Assembly (NCBI GenBank): GCA_035555315.1
Contig: DATMGU010000133.1
Coordinates: 1 to 64,000, forward strand
Reading direction: 5' to 3'
DNA length: 64,000 nucleotides
Origin: DATMGU01 sp035555315
GTDB taxonomy: Bacteria; Pseudomonadota; Alphaproteobacteria; ATCC43930; CGMCC-115725
A program made the translations under genes and the position numbers. Below, piece after piece: positions 9,099-17,620 of the stretch; the first letter of the stretch is position 1; every line of letters begins with the position of its first letter. Under the pieces are notes generated by a model. The model was not told the DNA's origin, searched no databases, and saw only the letters and a list, made by a program, of their open reading frames with translations.

Positions 9099-10682
9099 AT
9101 GACCAAGATAACCGGTGACATGCTGATCGGCAGCGAAGAGCGGCGCGGGCACGCGGGCGAGTTCCGTGGGATCGACCCCAAAACCGGCGAGACGCTGGCG
9201 CCCACCCTAGGCAATGCCGGCGCCGCCGATGTGCGCGACGCCTGCCGGCTCGCCGCCGCGGCGTTCGACACCTATCGCGAGACCCCGCGCGAGGCCAGGG
9301 CGAGCTTCCTAGAGGCGATCGGCGAGGAAATCGTCGCGCTGGGCGATGCCTTGATCGATCGCGCCTGTACCGAAAGCGGTCTGCCGCGCGGGCGGATAGA
9401 AGGCGAGCGCGGGCGCACCGTCGGCCAGCTCAAGCTCTTCGCCGGCGTGCTGCGCGACGGCAGCTTCGTCGAGCCGCGTATCGATCCCGCCCTGCCCGAC
9501 CGCAAGCCGCTGGCCCGCTCCGACCTCCGGCAGCGGCACATCGCCCTCGGGCCGGTCGCCGTGTTCGGCGCCAGCAACTTCCCGCTGGCCTTCTCGGTCG
9601 CCGGCGGCGATACCGCTTCGGCGCTGGCCGCCGGCTGCCCCGTCGTCGTCAAGGCGCATCCGGCGCATCCGGGCACCTCGGAACTGGTCGGCCGCGCCAT
9701 CCGCGCGGCTGTCCGCCGATCGGGCTTGCCGGATGGCGTGTTCTCGCTGGTCGTCGGCAACGGCATCGAGACCGGCGGCGCGCTGGTCGGCGATCCGGAC
9801 ATCAAGGCGGTCGGCTTCACCGGCTCCCGGCAAGGCGGTTTGGCTCTGGTGCGCATCGCCGCCGGACGGCCCGAGCCGATCCCGGTCTTCGCCGAGATGA
9901 GCAGCATCAATCCGGTCTTCCTGCTGCCCGACGCCCTGGCGTCGCGGGCCGAGGCGATCGGCCGCGATTTCGTCGCCTCCCTGGTGCTGGGTTCCGGCCA
10001 GTTCTGCACCAATCCCGGCCTCGTGCTGGCGGTGGACGGACCCGATCTCGAGCGTTTCCTCGAGTCAGCCGCCGCCGCGTTGCCGGCCTGCGCCGCCAGC
10101 ACCATGCTGACACCCGGCATCCACGGGGCCTATGCCACGGGCGTGCAGCAACTGCTCGACCATCCGAAGGTACGCAGTGTCGCGCGGGGCGCCGCCCCGT
10201 CACACCCCAATGACGGCCAGGCGGCGCTGTTCACGACGGACCTTGCGAGCTTCCTTGGCGATCATCGGCTGCAGGCCGAGGTGTTCGGCGCGTCCTCGCT
10301 GGTCGTCCGCTGCCCCAATGTGAAATCGATGCGCGACGCGGCGGAAGTGCTGGAGGGTCAGTTGACGGCGACCCTGCAGATGACCGAGGCGGATACCGAA
10401 GCGGCCCGCCTGCTGCTGCCGGTGCTGGAGCGCAAGGCCGGTCGGATCCTGGTCAACGGCTATCCCACCGGCGTCGAGGTTGGCCATGCGATGGTCCATG
10501 GCGGCCCGTTCCCGGCGACATCGGCGCCCAGCACCACCTCGGTCGGCAGCCTCGCCATCCGGCGCTTCCTGCGGCCGGTCTGCTATCAGGACCTGCCGGC
10601 AAGCCTGTTGCCGCCGATCCTGCGCGACGGCAATCCCGAAGGCGTCTGGCGCCGGATCGACGGCGCGCTCGGCAAGGAGTGA
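9099..10682 (+). CDS. Alpha-ketoglutaric semialdehyde dehydrogenase (2,5-dioxovalerate DH)
   Basis: 527 residues from ATG 9099, chosen over ATG 9078 because TAAGGA lies just upstream of it. Aldehyde dehydrogenase fold with catalytic Cys303 (GQFCTNPG) and general base Glu266 (FAEMSSINPVF). The AEMSSxNPVF motif and the VAVFGASNFPLAFSVAGGD cofactor region are typical of KGSADH enzymes of sugar and hydroxyproline pathways. It oxidises 2,5-dioxovalerate to 2-oxoglutarate, normally with NADP+. It lies 39 bases downstream of KDA dehydratase, so the two form one transcription unit ending at the hairpin at 10692. Confidence 0.9.
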   Translation: MTKITGDMLIGSEERRGHAGEFRGIDPKTGETLAPTLGNAGAADVRDACRLAAAAFDTYRETPREARASFLEAIGEEIVALGDALIDRACTESGLPRGRIEGERGRTVGQLKLFAGVLRDGSFVEPRIDPALPDRKPLARSDLRQRHIALGPVAVFGASNFPLAFSVAGGDTASALAAGCPVVVKAHPAHPGTSELVGRAIRAAVRRSGLPDGVFSLVVGNGIETGGALVGDPDIKAVGFTGSRQGGLALVRIAAGRPEPIPVFAEMSSINPVFLLPDALASRAEAIGRDFVASLVLGSGQFCTNPGLVLAVDGPDLERFLESAAAALPACAASTMLTPGIHGAYATGVQQLLDHPKVRSVARGAAPSHPNDGQAALFTTDLASFLGDHRLQAEVFGASSLVVRCPNVKSMRDAAEVLEGQLTATLQMTEADTEAARLLLPVLERKAGRILVNGYPTGVEVGHAMVHGGPFPATSAPSTTSVGSLAIRRFLRPVCYQDLPASLLPPILRDGNPEGVWRRIDGALGKE

Positions 10683-10691
10683 GAGGCCCGC

Positions 10692-10711
10692 TCCCCTTCA
10701 CGCGAAGGGGA
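10692..10711. terminator. Hairpin between convergent genes
   Basis: TCCCCTTC-ACGC-GAAGGGGA is a perfect 8-base-pair stem with a four-base loop. It is placed just after the aldehyde dehydrogenase stop (10682) and overlaps the 3' end of the convergent phosphoesterase gene. It can act in both directions. There is no run of T on the plus strand, so efficiency is uncertain. Confidence 0.5.
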
Positions 10712-11492
10712 ACGGCCCCGCGAAGGAGCCGATATAGCTGAGATGGGTGACCAGGCCGGTCGCCTCGGACCATTGGTGCAGCAAGCAGCCAGGCGGCTCC
10801 AGATAGGATGCGGACGGCGCATCCGGCCGCAGGGCCAGCGCGATCTGGGTGGCGGTACTCGGGCACGTCGTGACAAGCGTGCCCGACCATCGCCGCTGGA
10901 TGCTGCGATGGACATGACCGCAGATCACGCGCTCGATGGTCGGATACCGCGCGAGGATCTCGCCGAGCCCTTCCGGCTCCATGCATCGATAGCGGTCCAG
11001 ATAGGGGATGCCGCAGACGAAGGGCGGTTGATGCATCGCGACGATCGTCGGCTTGTCGCCGCCGGCGTCGAGCACCCCCTCCAGCCAGGCCAGCGTATCC
11101 GCCGCCACTTCGCCGTGATGGGCGCCGGGCACCGTCACATCGAGCGCGATGATGCGCACGGCCAGATCGTCGACCGCGTAATTGATCGGGCCGGCGGGGG
11201 GCATGTAGCGATGCTCGGGAAACGCCGCCCGCAGCGCATCGCGATCGTCGTGATTGCCCGGCATCACGAACAGCGGTGCCCGCACACCCGCCAGGATCGC
11301 CGTCGCCGCCGCGTATTGCGATGCCGTGCCATCCTCGACCACATCGCCGGTCAGCAGCACGAGATCGGGTGCCGGATCGAGCGCATTCAGATGGGCGACC
11401 GCCGCCCTCGCCATGTCGTTGGTCGAAACGACACCCTTATATAAGGCCCCCTCGTCGCAGATATGCAGGTCGGAAATTTGCGCGATGATCAT
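10698..11492 (-). CDS. Metallophosphoesterase, CpdA-like cyclic nucleotide phosphodiesterase family
   Basis: 264 residues. All calcineurin-like metal motifs are visible: D8-L-H10, G49-D50, GNHD at 79-82, AMHQPP and GHVHR. This places it among class III phosphodiesterases (CpdA/Icc, GpdQ). Members hydrolyse cyclic AMP or glycerophosphodiesters with a two-metal centre; which applies here cannot be read from the motifs. It stands alone, convergent with the arabinose-route genes. Confidence 0.87.
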   Translation of the reverse strand: MIIAQISDLHICDEGALYKGVVSTNDMARAAVAHLNALDPAPDLVLLTGDVVEDGTASQYAAATAILAGVRAPLFVMPGNHDDRDALRAAFPEHRYMPPAGPINYAVDDLAVRIIALDVTVPGAHHGEVAADTLAWLEGVLDAGGDKPTIVAMHQPPFVCGIPYLDRYRCMEPEGLGEILARYPTIERVICGHVHRSIQRRWSGTLVTTCPSTATQIALALRPDAPSASYLEPPGCLLHQWSEATGLVTHLSYIGSFAGPFPFA

Positions 11493-11693
11493 CGGATTTC
11501 CGGCCTTTCCTGTACCCGCTTGTCCCTATAGCTGACAGCGCCGATCCGCCCCGTCAACCGCTTGACCGGAAGGGTGCGCCGGGAAGGGAACGCCTCTCCC
11601 GGGGTTGCGTTAAGCAACGAAGGCACCCCATCGGCCGCGACCGGCTCCACCAGGGCTGGCGCCCGATGACAACCCCCTCACGGAGGTGACGAC

Positions 11694-11870
11694 ATGCAGC
11701 CACGACGCGAACACAAGCTACCGTCGCATAAGCCGGCGGACGAGCTGGAGGAAGATATCGATCAAACCATCGACGATAGTTTCCCGGCGAGCGATCCACC
11801 GAGCTGGACACCTTCGGCCCGGACCGGCACGCCCCAAAGGACTCCGACGAAACCTCCCCGGAAGGGTTGA
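11694..11870 (+). CDS. Small DSFPASDPPSW-motif protein
   Basis: 58 residues, with GGAGGTG eight bases before the ATG. The middle reads ELEEDIDQTIDDSFPASDPP followed by SW, flanked by basic ends. A short acidic helix plus D-x-SFPASDPPSW is a recurrent small conserved protein of alphaproteobacteria and other Proteobacteria, often near stress genes; its function is not known to me. The conserved motif and clear ribosome site are the reasons to call so short a frame a gene. Confidence 0.7.
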   Translation: MQPRREHKLPSHKPADELEEDIDQTIDDSFPASDPPSWTPSARTGTPQRTPTKPPRKG

Positions 11871-11940
11871 TCGGCGGGCTTGGTCACGGAGCATATCGTC
11901 ATCCACATGGATACCCCCTAAGCTTCCTGCGTGAGGGATC

Positions 11941-12363
11941 GTGGTGGAGAAACACATGTCGGGACTGTCGCAAGCGGTCATTGCCGGAATTCAGGATCGG
12001 TCAAGGGAAGGATGGGCCGATCCCGTGCGCGGCCATGTGTCGTGGTTCACCTTGTTCAGCAGCGATATCACCCCGACGGACAGCATGAGCGCCGGGGTCG
12101 CCGAGTTCGCGCCGGGCAGCGGGCTGAACCCGCATAGCCACGCGCAATCGGAAATCTATTTCATCATCGAAGGAACCGGCATCATGACGATCGACGGCCA
12201 GGAAACGGTCGTCACCGCCGGTTCCGCCGTGTTTATTCCGGGTGATGCCGAGCATGGCATACGCAACGACGCCGGATCGGATTTGAGGCTCTTCTACACA
12301 TTCCCCACGGCTTCGTTCGCGGATGTGATCTACCGCTTTCCAGGGGATACGCCGTCTCAGTAG
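11941..12363 (+). CDS. Single-domain cupin protein
   Basis: 140 residues from GTG 11941; an ATG at 11956 is an alternative start. Cupin motif 1 is NPHSHAQSEIYFIIEG (metal ligands His, His, Glu) and motif 2 is PGDAEHGI with the last His. The sequence ends in a TFPTASFADVIYRF strand. Such one-barrel cupins include small isomerases, dioxygenases and sensors; no substrate can be assigned. It sits between the DSFPASDPPSW gene and a serine hydrolase on the same strand. Confidence 0.83.
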   Translation: MVEKHMSGLSQAVIAGIQDRSREGWADPVRGHVSWFTLFSSDITPTDSMSAGVAEFAPGSGLNPHSHAQSEIYFIIEGTGIMTIDGQETVVTAGSAVFIPGDAEHGIRNDAGSDLRLFYTFPTASFADVIYRFPGDTPSQ

Positions 12364-12405
12364 CGAGCAGCCATCGCCGCGGTAGTCGTTTTTCGATCGG
12401 TGTAC

Positions 12406-13530
12406 ATGACTGAGGCTCCGCTGTTTCCACCCACCGCCGCCTGGCCGCCCCTCAATCCGGCCGAGGCGGGCTTCGACGCCGAGCGTCTCGCCGCCACCGT
12501 GGCGTTCGCGGAGGCCCATGAGAGCCCCTGGCGGCGCGACATCCGCGCCCAGCTGGAGGCCGGCAATTTCGAGCCGCCGCCGGATAACGAGATCATCGGT
12601 CCGGTCGCCCCGCGCGGCGGCCCGAACGGCTTGCTGCTGCGCCACGGCCGGGTCGTCGCCCGATGGGGCGACACGGCCCGGGTCGACATGACCTTCAGCG
12701 TGGCCAAAAGCTATCTCTCGATCCTCGCCGGGCTGGCTTTCGATGACGGCCTGATCCCGGATCTCGACCAGCCGGTCGCCCGCACGGTCGACCATCCGAC
12801 GCTGGCGGGGCCGCGTAACGGCGCCATCACCTGGCGGCAGTTGCTACAGTTGACCTCGGAATGGGAGGGCGCGCTGTTCGGCAAATCCGAGCAGATCGAC
12901 CGCAACCGCAGCCTGACCACCGAGGATGCCGGCAAGCCCGCCGCCGTCAAGGGCGCGGCGCGGCCGCTCCAGGCGCCGGGCAGCCATTGGGAGTACAACG
13001 ACGTCCGCGTCAACCTGCTGAGCCTCGCCCTGCTGCACCGGTTCGGCCGAGCGCTGCCGGAGGTTTTCGCCGAACGGATCATGCGCCCGCTCGGCGCCTC
13101 CGACACCTGGCGCTGGGAGGGCTATCGCACCTCGTTCGTCGAGATCGGCGGACGGCGGGTCCAATCCGTCTCCGGCGGCGGCCATTGGGGTGGCGGGATG
13201 TTCATCCATGCCGAGGATCAGGCGCGTATCGGGCTGATGGTGCTGCGCCGTGGCCTCTGCGGCGAGCGCCGCATCCTGTCGGAACGCTGGATCGATCTCT
13301 CGGTCGAGCCCTGCCCGCTCAATCGCAGCTATGGGCTGTTCTGGTGGCTGAACAGCGACGGCACCTACAAACCCTCCGCCGGCAAGGACAGCTATTTCGC
13401 AATGGGCGCCGGCGGCAACGTCACCTGGGTCGACCCGACGCATGACTTGGTCGCCGTCCTCCGCTGGATCGATCCCGCCTCGCTCGATGCCTGGATCGGG
13501 CAAGTGCTCGGCGCCATCGATCGGACCTAA
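12406..13530 (+). CDS. Serine hydrolase, beta-lactamase (class C/S12) family
   Basis: 374 residues from ATG 12406. The nucleophile motif is S98-V-A-K101 in MTFSVAKSY, the second motif is EYND with Tyr near 187, and a GGHWGGGMFI stretch may hold the third. The ending GNVTWVDPTHDLVAVLRW is common in esterase-type members annotated as 6-aminohexanoate-dimer hydrolase-like. No signal peptide is seen, so a cytoplasmic esterase or amidase is likelier than a beta-lactamase. Its stop overlaps the convergent permease gene by four bases. Confidence 0.83.
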   Translation: MTEAPLFPPTAAWPPLNPAEAGFDAERLAATVAFAEAHESPWRRDIRAQLEAGNFEPPPDNEIIGPVAPRGGPNGLLLRHGRVVARWGDTARVDMTFSVAKSYLSILAGLAFDDGLIPDLDQPVARTVDHPTLAGPRNGAITWRQLLQLTSEWEGALFGKSEQIDRNRSLTTEDAGKPAAVKGAARPLQAPGSHWEYNDVRVNLLSLALLHRFGRALPEVFAERIMRPLGASDTWRWEGYRTSFVEIGGRRVQSVSGGGHWGGGMFIHAEDQARIGLMVLRRGLCGERRILSERWIDLSVEPCPLNRSYGLFWWLNSDGTYKPSAGKDSYFAMGAGGNVTWVDPTHDLVAVLRWIDPASLDAWIGQVLGAIDRT

Positions 13531-14783
13531 CCGCCGCCCAACAACAATCCGCCGAGCGCCAGGATCAGCGCCGGGGGCATCACCACGACACCCAGCTTCA
13601 GGAACGTCCAGGCGCCGACATATTCCCCTTCGCGGCGCAGCGCGGTCAGCCACAGGATGGTCGCGAGCGAGCCGGTGACCGATAAATTGGGGCCGAGATC
13701 GACGCCGATCAGCACGGCGCCGGTGACCGTCGCCGGCACCTGCGCCGCCTGCACCGCCGTGCCCGCGATCAGCCCGGCCGGCAAATTGTTGAGGAGGTTG
13801 CTGGCGACCCCCAGCACCATGCCGGCCCCCCAGGTCGCTTGCGCCGGGGAAGCGGCGGCGGCCCCGCGCAGCCCGTCGCTCAACAGCCCGATGGCGCCGG
13901 TCCGGTCCAGCGCCTCGACCAGCACGAACAGCCCCGCCACCAGCGGCAGCACGCCCCAGGATATACCCCGGAGCACGCCCCACGGAGCGGCGCGCTGGAG
14001 CAGCAGCACGATCGCGGCGGTGGCGAGGCCGGCAAGACAGGTCGGCAAGCCCAGCGCCAGATCGAAGGCCGAGGCGAGCATCAGGACGATCGCCGTCGCG
14101 ACGATGCCGAACGCCGCCAACGTGCCGCCCGCCGAAAGCGCGCCCGACGGCACGTCCGACGCGATCGGCCGCCGTAGGGCGTGGCGCTGGCTGAACCGCA
14201 GCACGCCATAGGTGGCACCGATCGACAGCACGGAGGGCGGGGCATAGCGCGGCAGCCATTCCAGCAGCGGCGGCATATGGCTGCCATAGATGACCAGGTT
14301 CGCCGGGTTGGAGATCGGCAGCACGAAGCTCGCCGCGTTCGCGATGAAGGCGCAGATGAACAGATAGGGCAACGGCTGCTCCGCCCGGACGGCCTTGGTC
14401 ACGGCGGCGATCGCGGGGGTGAGCACGACGGCGGTCGCGTCGTTCGACAGGAAGACCGTGACCACGATGCCCACGAGATAGACGAGATCGAACAGGCGCG
14501 ACGCGGAGCCCCCCGCCAGCCGGGCGGCACGGCCCGCCAGCCAATCGAACAAGCCTTCCGCCCGGGCAAGCTCCGCCAGCACCATCATGCCGATCAGGAA
14601 GAGATAGACATCGGTCCCCTTGGCGACGCCATGCCAGGCATCGCCGGCCGACAGCAAGCCGATGGCGACGAGCAGCGCCGCGCCGGCCACCGCCCAGATC
14701 GCCTCGGGCAAGCGCCAGGGCCGCAGGATGACGCCGCCGGTGGCAAGCGCCGCGATGCCCCATGTGGCGACGGCGGCGCTCAT
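13527..14783 (-). CDS. ArsB/NhaD (ion transporter) superfamily permease
   Basis: 418 residues, about 11 hydrophobic helices. VTVFLSNDATAVVLTPAI and ANAASFVLPISNPANLVIYG are the two typical half-repeats of the ArsB/NhaD/CitM superfamily; SNLLNNLPAG and DLGPNLSVTGSLATILW occur in the second half. Arsenite permeases of ArsB type share these motifs, but no ars regulator or reductase is nearby. It follows the thiolase gene by 16 bases and is probably co-transcribed with it and the hydratase, so an organic or metal anion is equally possible. Confidence 0.8.
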   Translation of the reverse strand: MSAAVATWGIAALATGGVILRPWRLPEAIWAVAGAALLVAIGLLSAGDAWHGVAKGTDVYLFLIGMMVLAELARAEGLFDWLAGRAARLAGGSASRLFDLVYLVGIVVTVFLSNDATAVVLTPAIAAVTKAVRAEQPLPYLFICAFIANAASFVLPISNPANLVIYGSHMPPLLEWLPRYAPPSVLSIGATYGVLRFSQRHALRRPIASDVPSGALSAGGTLAAFGIVATAIVLMLASAFDLALGLPTCLAGLATAAIVLLLQRAAPWGVLRGISWGVLPLVAGLFVLVEALDRTGAIGLLSDGLRGAAAASPAQATWGAGMVLGVASNLLNNLPAGLIAGTAVQAAQVPATVTGAVLIGVDLGPNLSVTGSLATILWLTALRREGEYVGAWTFLKLGVVVMPPALILALGGLLLGGG

Positions 14784-14799
14784 GACGGGCGGGCTCGCT

Positions 14800-16338
14800 T
14801 CACGGCGACGCGCTCCATGCCAGCAACCCGTCCTCCCCCGGCGAGATCGCGCCGATCAGGCCGATGGCGCTCCGCTCCGGCGTCATCAGCCGATCGAGCG
14901 TGACGCGGTCTTCGGCGGGAACGCGCGCCAGCGTCCGACAGCCATTCGGCAGCCGGAGGACGACGGTCCCGAACGCCACCTCGCCATCGCGCCGGAACAC
15001 GATGGTATAGGTCTCGACCGACGCCTCTCCAGCGGCATCCTCGACGATCGGGGGCGCTGGGCCGCGACGTCGATCCGCCTCGGCCTGCAGGTCGAACGGG
15101 CGACGCACCTCCTCCCTCTCGGCGGGATAGGACCCCAGCACCAGGCCGTAATGGGCGGTGAGAAACCCGCCCTGACCATAGAGCAGCCCCAAGGCCTGGG
15201 GCGCCTTCCGGAGGGCGCGCACCATCGCGGCCGCGCCATGGGTCATGTAGTTGTTGAGCGGTGCGCCGTGGAAGGTAAGGCCGCCGGCCACGCTCGGCTC
15301 GAACCGCTCGGGCAGGCCCAGGCCGCGGCGCGCCATCTTGGGCACCACGGGAAAGCAGCTGTAGAGTTCGAGGAAGCTGAACCGCGCCACATCGCCGCCG
15401 ACCTGCCGCAGCACCGCGTCCAGCACGACCTCCTGGCCGGCCGCGTGGACGAAGCTGTCGCGCTGCATCCAGTCCTTCGGCTCGGCCGCGGCCGCCCCGC
15501 CATGGACATGGACCAGGCGTGCGTCGGGGATACCGGCGTCGCGGGCGACGGCCAGGCTGGTCAGCAGGATCGCCGCACCCTGGTTCACCGCCGGGTTGGC
15601 GACCATCAGCTTTGGATAGGGCCAGGCGATCGGCCGGTTTTGCGCGGTCACCGCGCTCACCTCCTCGGCTGTCACCGCGCGCCTGACCCAGGCATTGGGG
15701 TTGCCCGCCGCGACGGCGGCGAGGCGCGACCACAGGTCCGCGGATTCCGCCGCCGCCTGCGCCGGCGTCTGCCCCCAGGCGGCCTGGCAGGCGTTCTCGT
15801 AGAGCGGATAGACCGTGACCGGCTCCGAGATCCCGTGTCGGCGCGCGATCGGGCTGAGATAATCCCGGTTGCGCGCCGGCAACCAGCTCTCCGCCTCCAC
15901 CGCTCCCGGCGTCGCGGCCGGCTTGGTCCAATCGAGGGCCACATGGTTGCGCTTCGCCCAGGTCGCCGTGTGGCTAGCCTCGCCACCGCAGATGGCGGCG
16001 ATCCGGCTGTCGCCCCGCGCGATCCGCTGCGCCGCCTCCTGGATGAAGCGGACCGGCGTATGCCCGCCGATCTCGCCATGGCGGCAGAGCGCATGCCCGG
16101 CACCGATCCCGCGCCCCAGCAGGCCGGCGAGATCGTCGTAAGGCCACGACACGGAATTCACCACGTCGAGCGTATCGAGCCGGCGCAGCAGCGCCGCACC
16201 GGCATCCGCCTCCGCCCGGCGCAGAGCCACCGCCATCAGGGCCACCGGTTCGAGCCCCCGGGCGGGATCGTCGGGGCGATCCTTGATCTCGCCCACCCCC
16301 ACGATCACCGGCACGAAGCGCGCATCCAAATCGGTCAT
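14800..16338 (-). CDS. Thiolase-like acetyl-CoA acetyltransferase family protein
   Basis: 512 residues. It starts with a PVIVGVGEIKDRP strand common to thiolase-like acetyltransferases and has GGEASHT, LYSCFPVVPKM (Cys in the middle) and GGLTFHGAPLNNYMTHG, typical of the SCP-x/thiolase-like group with an extra C-terminal OB-like domain (about 415-512). Canonical thiolase Cys/His placement is only partly evident, so true ketothiolase activity is unproven. It lies 25 bases downstream of the enoyl-CoA hydratase gene, suggesting a beta-oxidation-like pathway. Confidence 0.82.
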   Translation of the reverse strand: MTDLDARFVPVIVGVGEIKDRPDDPARGLEPVALMAVALRRAEADAGAALLRRLDTLDVVNSVSWPYDDLAGLLGRGIGAGHALCRHGEIGGHTPVRFIQEAAQRIARGDSRIAAICGGEASHTATWAKRNHVALDWTKPAATPGAVEAESWLPARNRDYLSPIARRHGISEPVTVYPLYENACQAAWGQTPAQAAAESADLWSRLAAVAAGNPNAWVRRAVTAEEVSAVTAQNRPIAWPYPKLMVANPAVNQGAAILLTSLAVARDAGIPDARLVHVHGGAAAAEPKDWMQRDSFVHAAGQEVVLDAVLRQVGGDVARFSFLELYSCFPVVPKMARRGLGLPERFEPSVAGGLTFHGAPLNNYMTHGAAAMVRALRKAPQALGLLYGQGGFLTAHYGLVLGSYPAEREEVRRPFDLQAEADRRRGPAPPIVEDAAGEASVETYTIVFRRDGEVAFGTVVLRLPNGCRTLARVPAEDRVTLDRLMTPERSAIGLIGAISPGEDGLLAWSASP

Positions 16339-16363
16339 CGCCGCCCGCTTTCGCCCGGAGGCG

Positions 16364-17158
16364 CTATTGGCCGGTCCATTTGGGGGCCCGTCGCTCGATG
16401 AACGCGCGCGGCCCTTCGCGATAATCCGCCGTGGCCATGATCCGCCGGCGCGCGGCCCGGCTCAGCTGGCGCAGTTCGACATCGGTGAGATCGACCGCCT
16501 GCCGGGCGATCGTCAGGCTTTCGCGCACCGCGATCGGGGCGTTGCCGGAGATCGTCGTGGCGAGGGCGACCGCCGCCGCCCCCACCTGATCGACCGGCAC
16601 CAGCCGATTGACCATGCCCAGTTCATAGGCGCGGCGGGCGTCGAGACGGGCGCCCGTCGCGATCATCTCCAATGCGACGACCCGGGGCAGCGCCCGCGGC
16701 AGCCGATACAACCCGCCCGCCGAAGCGATCAGCCCGCGCGTCACCTCCGGCAAGCCAAACGCGGCGGTGTCGGCCGCGACGATCATGTCGCAGGCCAGCG
16801 CGATCTCGCATCCCCCGGCCAAGGCCAGGCCGTGGACCGCGGCGATCCACACTTTGCTGCGCTGGGCATAAGCGAAGCCGGCGAAACCGCCATCGGGCGT
16901 CCAGAGCAGATCGCCCTTGCCGGCCGCGATCTCCTTCAGATCGGCCCCGGCGCAGAAGACCTGCTCGCCGGCACCCGCCAGGATCACCGCCCGGATATCC
17001 GGATCGGCCTCGGTGCGCTTGACCACGCCGTCCAGCGCCTGCGCCATCTCGGCATTCACCGCGTTGCGCGCCTCGGCACGGTTCAAGGTGACCAGGGCCA
17101 CATGGGGCGCCACGACAGTCACGATGACCGGCGCCTCCGGGGATGTCCCCTCCGTCAT
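16364..17158 (-). CDS. Enoyl-CoA hydratase/isomerase family protein
   Basis: 264 residues from ATG 17158; the longer open frame upstream reads through a remnant of another gene. Crotonase fold: AGAGEQVFCAGADLKE forms one half of the oxyanion hole and HGLALAGGCEIALACD the other. GLPEVTRGLIASAGG contains the catalytic-region Glu. The C-terminal trimerisation helix is present, including FIERRAPKWTG. Expected to hydrate enoyl-CoA thioesters. It heads the hydratase-thiolase-permease unit. Confidence 0.92.
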   Translation of the reverse strand: MTEGTSPEAPVIVTVVAPHVALVTLNRAEARNAVNAEMAQALDGVVKRTEADPDIRAVILAGAGEQVFCAGADLKEIAAGKGDLLWTPDGGFAGFAYAQRSKVWIAAVHGLALAGGCEIALACDMIVAADTAAFGLPEVTRGLIASAGGLYRLPRALPRVVALEMIATGARLDARRAYELGMVNRLVPVDQVGAAAVALATTISGNAPIAVRESLTIARQAVDLTDVELRQLSRAARRRIMATADYREGPRAFIERRAPKWTGQ

Positions 17159-17170
17159 GATCGGCACTCC

Positions 17171-17237
17171 AAGAGAAGAAATCCTTGCCTTCGCCGCGCG
17201 GGAAGGACCCCGGCAGCACCTCGGCACGATACATCAC
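17171..17237 (-). pseudogene. Remnant of an acyl-CoA dehydrogenase 3' end
   Basis: On the minus strand just before the hydratase start, the frame reads RAEVLPGSF then RGEGKDFFSW. The intact acyl-CoA dehydrogenase at 19712-20920 ends RMVLANFL then RGEGKDFFSW. The DNA of 17169-17204 aligns without gaps to 19730-19765 at about 30 of 36 positions, with most differences at third codon positions. This suggests a diverged dehydrogenase once abutted the hydratase gene and lost all but its last 20 or so codons. Confidence 0.6.
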
Positions 17238-17320
17238 GGACAGTGGTTTACGATCAAACGGATGTCGGCCAGCGCTTCAAGCCGGCGGCCGACCGCCCCT
17301 CCGGAGACGAGAATGCGGCT

Positions 17321-17330
17321 GTGACGTCAC
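17321..17330. promoter_or_regulatory. Perfect palindrome GTGACGTCAC
   Basis: A 10-base perfect palindrome 163 bases upstream of the enoyl-CoA hydratase start, outside the inserted module's low-GC part. It could be a regulator site for the hydratase operon, but it is short and no second copy was noticed. Confidence 0.25.
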
Positions 17331-17583
17331 CAGCGGCGAGATGAGGAAGGCACCGCGAGTGCCGCTGTCTCGGCCTTATCGTTGTCGATATCAGGAAGGG
17401 GCGCAGTCCGGCTCATCGACCCAAAACGACACCGGTCCGACAGCACGGAACTGCAAGATCCGAAAGCGAGGACCGGCCTAGTTTGAGGCAAAAGACCAAC
17501 CTACTTCGCTACTCCCACTGGGAACGCAGCAGGCAGAAATTCTGTGCTAACCTGCTGAAAACATCGTGATGAATCATAACGCT

Positions 17584-17620
17584 TTGCATTTGTTCTATAT
17601 ATGTTCTAGGTTAGCTGATG
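17584..17620 (+). promoter_or_regulatory. Candidate LexA (SOS) box within a promoter of the DUF5131-TcmP operon
   Basis: GTTC (17592-17595), seven bases TATATAT, GTTC (17603-17606) is an exact match to the alphaproteobacterial LexA consensus GTTC-N7-GTTC. It is embedded between a plausible -35 TTGCAT (17584-17589) and -10 TAGGTT (17607-17612) separated by exactly 17 bases. The start ATG (17618) is five bases beyond the -10, so the transcript would begin at or very near the start codon and there is no good ribosome binding site. LexA bound here would block the promoter. The box is read directly; LexA control is inferred. Confidence 0.7.

Larger units (their letters stand above)
17159..17617. 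other. Non-coding junction between fatty-acid operon and inserted module
   Basis: 459 bases without an intact gene. It holds the decayed acyl-CoA dehydrogenase 3' end (17171-17237), a perfect palindrome GTGACGTCAC (17321-17330), and from about 17490 a lower-GC segment ending in the SOS-type promoter before the DUF5131 gene. A 98-residue open frame across 17185-17481 looks accidental (no ribosome site, no recognisable motif). Confidence 0.6.

Noticed and set aside
13527..14783. Arsenic-resistance operon
   Set aside because: The permease has ArsB/NhaD motifs, but no ArsR, ArsC or ArsH is nearby, and it follows fatty-acid type genes.
17185..17481. 98-codon plus-strand frame before the DUF5131 gene
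   Set aside because: No ribosome site or recognisable domain, and it covers the dehydrogenase remnant antisense.
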